From contig CM050447.1 in NCBI GenBank assembly GCA_027563935.2, forward strand, positions 85,359,461 to 85,423,460: a stretch of 64,000 bases of DNA, written 5' to 3'. Shown piece by piece: positions 59,392 through 64,000 of this stretch. Position 1 is the first letter of the stretch. Each line of letters begins with the position of its first letter. The translations under genes were made by a program, and so were the position numbers. Below the pieces are notes generated by a model. That model was not told the origin of the DNA. It did not search any database and was given only the letters and a program-made list of their open reading frames with translations. This stretch comes from Costus lasius. Lineage: Eukaryota; Streptophyta; Magnoliopsida; Zingiberales; Costaceae.

Positions 59392-59409
59392 TTGCGCCAT
59401 TGCCGGGGA
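59392..59409 (+). other. Athila-2 primer binding site (decayed)
   Basis: TTGCGCCATTGCCGGGGA differs from the site at 62803 at two positions. Confidence 0.65.
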
Positions 59410-59644
59410 CCTTAATTTTGTTAATATCAAAATAGTTGTTAGTATTGCTAGACTAGGTTTTATTTGTTTTAGATTTAACTTTATTTTTTTTTGTTTTTGC
59501 AGGTCTTGGATTTTCATAGTTGTGACAGAACTTTGTGAATTTACTTGTGTTTTAGATTTTCTATTTTTGTTATATATTTTGAAAAAAAACAATTTGATTG
59601 ATTGGTGTTGGATTATCTTTCTGTTCTTGATAGATTTGATAAAT

Positions 59645-60852
59645 ATGTCTTTTCATCACAATTCATGGGCATCTCAAAGGAGTAAGTTATACATGCCACA
59701 AGGTAAGTATGATTCAATGAGCACACTCCAAGATATGTTTAACTCTTATATGCACTCTTCTTCTTCTTCTATGAGATATGATATTTGTGGATATTTTGAT
59801 CATTATTCCTCTGATTGCCAATTTTTAAATCCCAATTTATCATGGAAAGAATCTTATCAATTGTATTCTAGATGGGAAAATCATCAAACTTCTTTTTCTA
59901 ATGATTGCTCAAATCATGTTTCTGAACCATACTTTAAGGACACTGAAAAATCTAACTTAGAGTTGATGTTTGAAAAGTTCATGAACCAAAGCGAGGAGGC
60001 ACATGAGACCCATAAACATAGAATTGATAATATGCATTCTCATTCTGAAATTCTAGAAACCCAGTTAGCACAATAAGATTGTTTATTTGAATTTGATTTG
60101 GAAACTGAAGAAATTGATTTAAAAAATCCCCCTTTGATTATGATTGTTTTGAGATTGAGCCTTATGTGAATATTCATGAATCTCACTCTGATTTTGATGA
60201 TTGTAAAATTGATTCATATGATAATTTATTTGAGGAAAAGATTGAGAAAATTGATTTTGAAAAATCCCCTTTTGATGCTATTGATAATAATGATATTGAT
60301 TTTTTTGATGATGTATTATTTGTGGTTAAATCTGATGAAGGATATGAGGGGACTGATTTAGAAAAATCTTACTCTAAATTTGTTGATAATCTTGATATTG
60401 ATAATTTGTTTGATGAAGGGCAAGATGAACCTGAAAAAGATTTAAACATTATTGATGTATCTCACTCTGATGTTTTGCCCATATCTATTATTGACTCTTG
60501 TGATTTATTTGAAAAATTATGCTTTATTGAGGAATCTAATTTGAGACAGAAAGACTATTTAGATGATCCAATACTTGAATCTCTAGATGAAAGTCCTATT
60601 GTAATTGAAGATATAAATTTGAAGAAAGGACTTATGATTTTGCTTTTTGGTAAATATAGGAAGATCATTGAATATCCTTTGATTGGAGTTGAAAATTTTG
60701 ATTCTGATTTTCACATTTTTGAGAAAGCCATGTCAATTGTGATTTACATGATATTTTGGATGTCTGAATTAGTGGCTAAACTTTTTGGACAGCGGAAAAA
60801 GAAAAAATTGCATGCTATATACTTTGGTACTAATTCACGTGCTTCACCATGA
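59645..60852 (+). pseudogene. Athila-2 reduced gag and acidic reading frame
   Basis: The first part (ATG at 59645, MSFHHNSWAS) has a zinc-knuckle-like DICGYFDHYSSDC whose first Cys is Tyr. A segment with FEKFMNQSEEAHETHKHRID and LETQLAQ follows and parallels the gag C-terminal region of Athila-1 (ENFIASQAKQNEKF, LETQIAQ). A TAA at 60077 and a one-base shift near 60135 break the frame. The second part (60166-60852) is rich in Asp, Glu, Ile and Phe, with recurring FDxxDN-like words, and ends in a short basic stretch (FGQRKKKKL). It has no recognised domain. The function of the acidic part is unknown. Confidence 0.55.
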
Positions 60853-60908
60853 TTTTTTATTTTTGGTCAAGCTAATGACCTAAAAATTAGCGCTTCTTGG
60901 GAGGCAAC

Positions 60909-62796
60909 TGATGACTCAAAATTTCATAGTATTTTTCATACTTATTTGGTACTCTTTTGAACCGTAATCTTACTCTTTTGCTTTTTCTTTATACTTTTTT
61001 TACCAAATGCTTCGGAATCTACACCATCTTTGGTTTTTGATTAATTTCAGGTAAAAAAGGCACTATTTTGAGGCATTTTCGAGAAAAATCAAATACATGG
61101 AAGAGTTACCATCATCAAGAGGAGTCCACATAACAAATTTTACGCAAATCAGAGCAAAAGACCAAAATACGGCAGTGCTGTAATATATATTACGGTATCG
61201 TATTATGGTACAATAACATAATATTGGAGCACCTGCCGTATTTTGGTGGATTTTGAAATCAGAGAATTGTCTTGATTTTACGGCACCGCCGTAAAGCATT
61301 ACACTGCCGTAATTTGGAGCGCTTCAGAACAGAGACACTTGCCGAAATTACGACACTGCCGTAAACCATTCCACGTGCCGTATTTCCCAGGTGATTCAGA
61401 CCAAAGAACTCGTCTGATTTTATGGCACGGTTGAGAAGCATTTTACGGATCGTAATTTTGACACAGGGTTCACAGAACCAAAATACGGCACTGCCGTAAA
61501 ATATTTTACGACCGTAATTTCCATTCAAAAACGCGATTTTTACGGGCCCAAAACTTGCGGGGACCATATCTTTTGATCTAGACCTCCAAATTGAGATCCA
61601 AAAGATGCTACGGACTCGTCTTTAGGAGGAAAAGACACACAAAGTGAAAGTACAAATTTTGATCCAGTATTGAGGGAGAAATCAACAGAGAGGCGGAATT
61701 GCTAGGGTTCACCGGTTCTCAGCCTACAGACCACCTCCGGCCACGAAATTTGACAGAGAGCTTCACCTTGTGAAGGAGAATGTGCATCTGAAGTTTCAAA
61801 GCAAAAGGATTCCAGTTAGAGGAGAAATCAATGAAACAGCGGTGACAGCGCTGTTCTCAGCAATTACAGCACTGTTTTGTAACTCTTCTCATCTTCTTTT
61901 CGATTCCTATTTATACAGAAACATGTTTTATTGTTATTCCTTCATCATGGTAGCTTAATTTTTCTTTGAGACATGGGGGTGTAATCTCTTTGTTTCTTAA
62001 TGACTAGAAAACCCTAATTTTGTCAAACTAATTTTATTGTGATAATTTTACTTTTGTGATTGATTGCTCTTTAATTCTCCTTAGTTTTATAGATATCAAC
62101 ATATTTTAGAATTTTGCAAAATAGACTGAGAAGTTGATGGCTTGAAATTCAGAACCCTAGGAATTATCGAGTTTGGAATTAACGTAAGAGATTAGGTTGT
62201 TCTTCGAATTCTAATTCTTAGAGAAAATTAATGCCTTGTTGATTTTATGATTGTTTGGATTGAGTTAATATTTTAGATTTGATTTTATGCTGCAAGAGAT
62301 TGAGTATCGAGTCATCAGAGAACCTTGAGTAAAACTTGTGTTGAGACTCTGATGCACGAGAGTGATCTTGAGTTTCCACTTAAGGTTGTCAACTTTAGAA
62401 TTCGGATGCACAAGAGTGATCCTTGAGTTCTTAGTTGATGGTTTACTTATTTTCAGAATTGAATAGGTCTTGCACGAGAGTGAAGATCGGTTCTTTATAC
62501 GACTGTTTGCGCGAGAGTGAAACAATTTATTTATGAAGTAAACTATACCTTTATCATGATAAAATTGGATTGACAGACACTTATCTTAATCTAGCCATTA
62601 GAAATTAAAGTAGACGAACCCCTAGTCCCGATCCCTTCTCTGATATTTTCTCCGTGTTCTTTTTGATAGTTTGATTCACTATTTTCCGATTGCCTAGCTA
62701 CCGAGAAATCAATTATTCAGTACTTAGCAACAAGGTCTCTATGGTTCGATATCTATTTTATTACTTCGAAGTATCCATGCACTTGCGGACACAACA
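60909..62796 (+). repeat. Athila-3 5' LTR
   Basis: It is 1888 bp, from TGATGACTCAAAATTTCATA to GGACACAACA. The first 100 bases differ from the other LTRs while the palindromic middle (61160-61520, for example TACGGCACTGCCGTA at 61484) and the end are shared. It directly precedes a well-preserved primer site and gag, so it is assigned to Athila-3. Confidence 0.75.
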
Positions 62797-62802
62797 AGTT
62801 TT

Positions 62803-62820
62803 TGGCGCCGTTGCCGGGGA
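62803..62820 (+). other. Athila-3 primer binding site
   Basis: TGGCGCCGTTGCCGGGGA is the best preserved Athila-type primer site in the window, six bases after the LTR. Confidence 0.85.
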
Positions 62821-62958
62821 CCTGTTTTTGTTGATATTGAAGATATTGAGAGTATTTTTAGACTAGGTTTTTATTTACTATTTTTTTTGTTATTTATTTA
62901 CTTACTATTTATTTTCCGTTTTTCTTAAAATCACTTGATCTACCTACTTTGCATGCGC

Positions 62959-64000
62959 ATGAGTCTTAGGTCAGGACCGCTTGTTCCATTGGACCCTGAA
63001 ATTAACAAAACCCTTAGAGTACGGAGGAAGTTAAGACTGGAAGAAGATTTACAAGAAACAACACAGGAGATACAAGAAGAAATTTTGGATATGGCGAATA
63101 ACGAGAGAAGATCTTTGCGCGACTATGCTGCCCCTAATTCACAGGGAATTCACTCTAGTGTCACCAGGCCGGCCATTGATGCGTACAATTTTGAAATCAA
63201 ACTAGCGTTCCTATCTATGATTCAACAAAACCATTTTGGAGGAGCACCTCTTGAAGATCCTAATATCCATCTATCTCTTTTTTTTGAATTATGTGATACA
63301 ATCACAATTTATGGTGTTTCTGATGATGCACTAAAATTGAGATTGTTTCCTTTGTCCCTTAGGAACCGAGCACGCGATTGGCTTCATTCACAGCCATCAG
63401 GGACGTTCACTACTTGGGATCAGATTTCTAACGCATTTCTGATGAAATACTACCCACCTAGCAAGACCATCCAACTGAGAAATCAAATTACAAATTTTGC
63501 ACAAATGGATGGAGAGTCTTTGAGTGAAGCATGGGAGCGATTTAACGACTTGCAACGGAAGTGTCCTCACCATGGCTTAGAGAAATGGGTATTGATTCAG
63601 ACTTTTTATTATGGTCTTCTTTATAACACCCGACTTACTGTTGATGCTGCTGCAGGTGGAGCCCTGATGAACAAGACCATGGAAGAAGCCTATACATTGA
63701 TTGAGGAAATGGCACTAAATCATAACCAGTGGACTACTGAGAGAGGAGTTCTTTATCGCCCTCCACATGGTAAGACTGATAATGATAGCTGGCGCACATT
63801 GGCTGAGAAGGTAGATTCTCTGTGCAATTGTTTTGATACATTTCAAATGCAAACTCGTGCTGTTTCCTCTGTTACATGTCAAATTTGTGGAAATCATGGG
63901 CACTGTGCTGAAGAGTGTAAGATTGTTGTTGATAGGGGTGAGGAACAATTGAATGCAGTGGGGGATTACAATCAAAGTAGATCTAATGACCCCTACTCTA
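62959..64000 (+). CDS. Athila-3 gag (runs off the window)
   Basis: The frame is open from ATG at 62959 (MSLRSGPLVPLDPE) to the last base, 347 codons, with no stop or frameshift. It reads like Athila gag: FEIKLAFLSMIQQNHFGG, ARDWLHSQPSG, FLMKYYPPSKT, GESLSEAWERFNDL, then VDAAAGGALMNKT. A complete CCHC zinc knuckle, CQICGNHGHCAEEC, lies near 63880-63921. Gag forms the particle core and binds element RNA. Where Athila-1 has TGA (8353), this copy has TGG. It is the only undamaged Athila frame here. Protease and pol would lie beyond 64000, and whether the whole element is intact cannot be judged. Confidence 0.85.
   Translation, partial: MSLRSGPLVPLDPEINKTLRVRRKLRLEEDLQETTQEIQEEILDMANNERRSLRDYAAPNSQGIHSSVTRPAIDAYNFEIKLAFLSMIQQNHFGGAPLEDPNIHLSLFFELCDTITIYGVSDDALKLRLFPLSLRNRARDWLHSQPSGTFTTWDQISNAFLMKYYPPSKTIQLRNQITNFAQMDGESLSEAWERFNDLQRKCPHHGLEKWVLIQTFYYGLLYNTRLTVDAAAGGALMNKTMEEAYTLIEEMALNHNQWTTERGVLYRPPHGKTDNDSWRTLAEKVDSLCNCFDTFQMQTRAVSSVTCQICGNHGHCAEECKIVVDRGEEQLNAVGDYNQSRSNDPYS

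Larger units (their letters stand above)
57829..60908 (+). mobile_element. Athila-2, reduced non-autonomous Athila derivative
   Basis: LTR (57829-59385), decayed primer site (59392-59409), then only about 1.2 kb of coding remnant, then the conserved AGCGCTTCTTGGGAGGCAAC stretch, directly followed by an LTR of another type at 60909. No protease, RT, RNase H or integrase. The right LTR probably belongs to Athila-3, so the true 3' end of Athila-2 is lost or replaced. Confidence 0.6.

Overview
The window is plant nuclear DNA made almost entirely of nested LTR retrotransposons. No intact host gene is visible. The evidence is Ty1/copia, Ty3/gypsy chromovirus and Athila-lineage elements with plant-type primer binding sites (initiator-Met tRNA for copia and chromovirus, the GGCGCC type for Athila), a hAT-type MITE, and a broken F-box/kelch gene piece. 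The composition suggests an angiosperm with a large, repeat-rich genome. The species cannot be named from the sequence.

Layout. 0.2-0.6 kb: kelch fragment. 1.4-3.3 kb: foldback-like inverted repeat with a 41-bp tandem array. 3.3-6.2 kb: decayed minus-strand copia element (Copia-C), cut in its RNase H region by a truncated Athila LTR and in its RT region by Athila-1. Athila-1 (6.2-40.6 kb) keeps gag and protease but no RT, RNase H or integrase. Its 3' LTR is split twice, by Copia-B (11.4-27.9 kb, TSD TATTT) and by Copia-A (28.7-39.4 kb, TSD TTAGC). Copia-B holds a solo LTR in its 5' LTR (TSD CATCC) and a nearly intact chromovirus, Gypsy-1, in its leader (15.5-27.0 kb, TSD TGCTG). Copia-A holds another solo LTR in its leader (TSD GAAAA). 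40.6-43.0 kb: a gypsy LTR remnant with a tRNA-like segment. 43-45.3 kb: a decayed ATHILA ORF-1-like reading frame and its downstream region. 45.3-57.8 kb: a diverged copia LTR (LTR-D) split by a hAT MITE (TSD CTACAATC) and by a second chromovirus, Gypsy-2 (TSD TATGT). 57.8-64 kb: Athila-2 (reduced gag plus an acidic frame), then the LTR, primer site and open gag frame of Athila-3, which runs off the window.

The layers give a relative chronology: Copia-C, then Athila-1, then Copia-A and Copia-B, then Gypsy-1 and the solo LTRs. LTR pair differences counted by eye agree: about 4 in 3405 bp for Gypsy-1, 12 in 2730 for Gypsy-2, 13 in 1670 for Copia-A and 4 in 405 for Copia-B. Four decayed reading frames stay in one frame but carry 18 TAG, 4 TGA and no TAA stops. 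That is what C-to-T change at CAG and CGA codons would give, as in heavily CHG/CG-methylated DNA. The most speculative but interesting signal is a conserved ATG plus splice-donor unit in the copia LTRs. Joined to an acceptor just before gag, it would open a reading frame into Gag.
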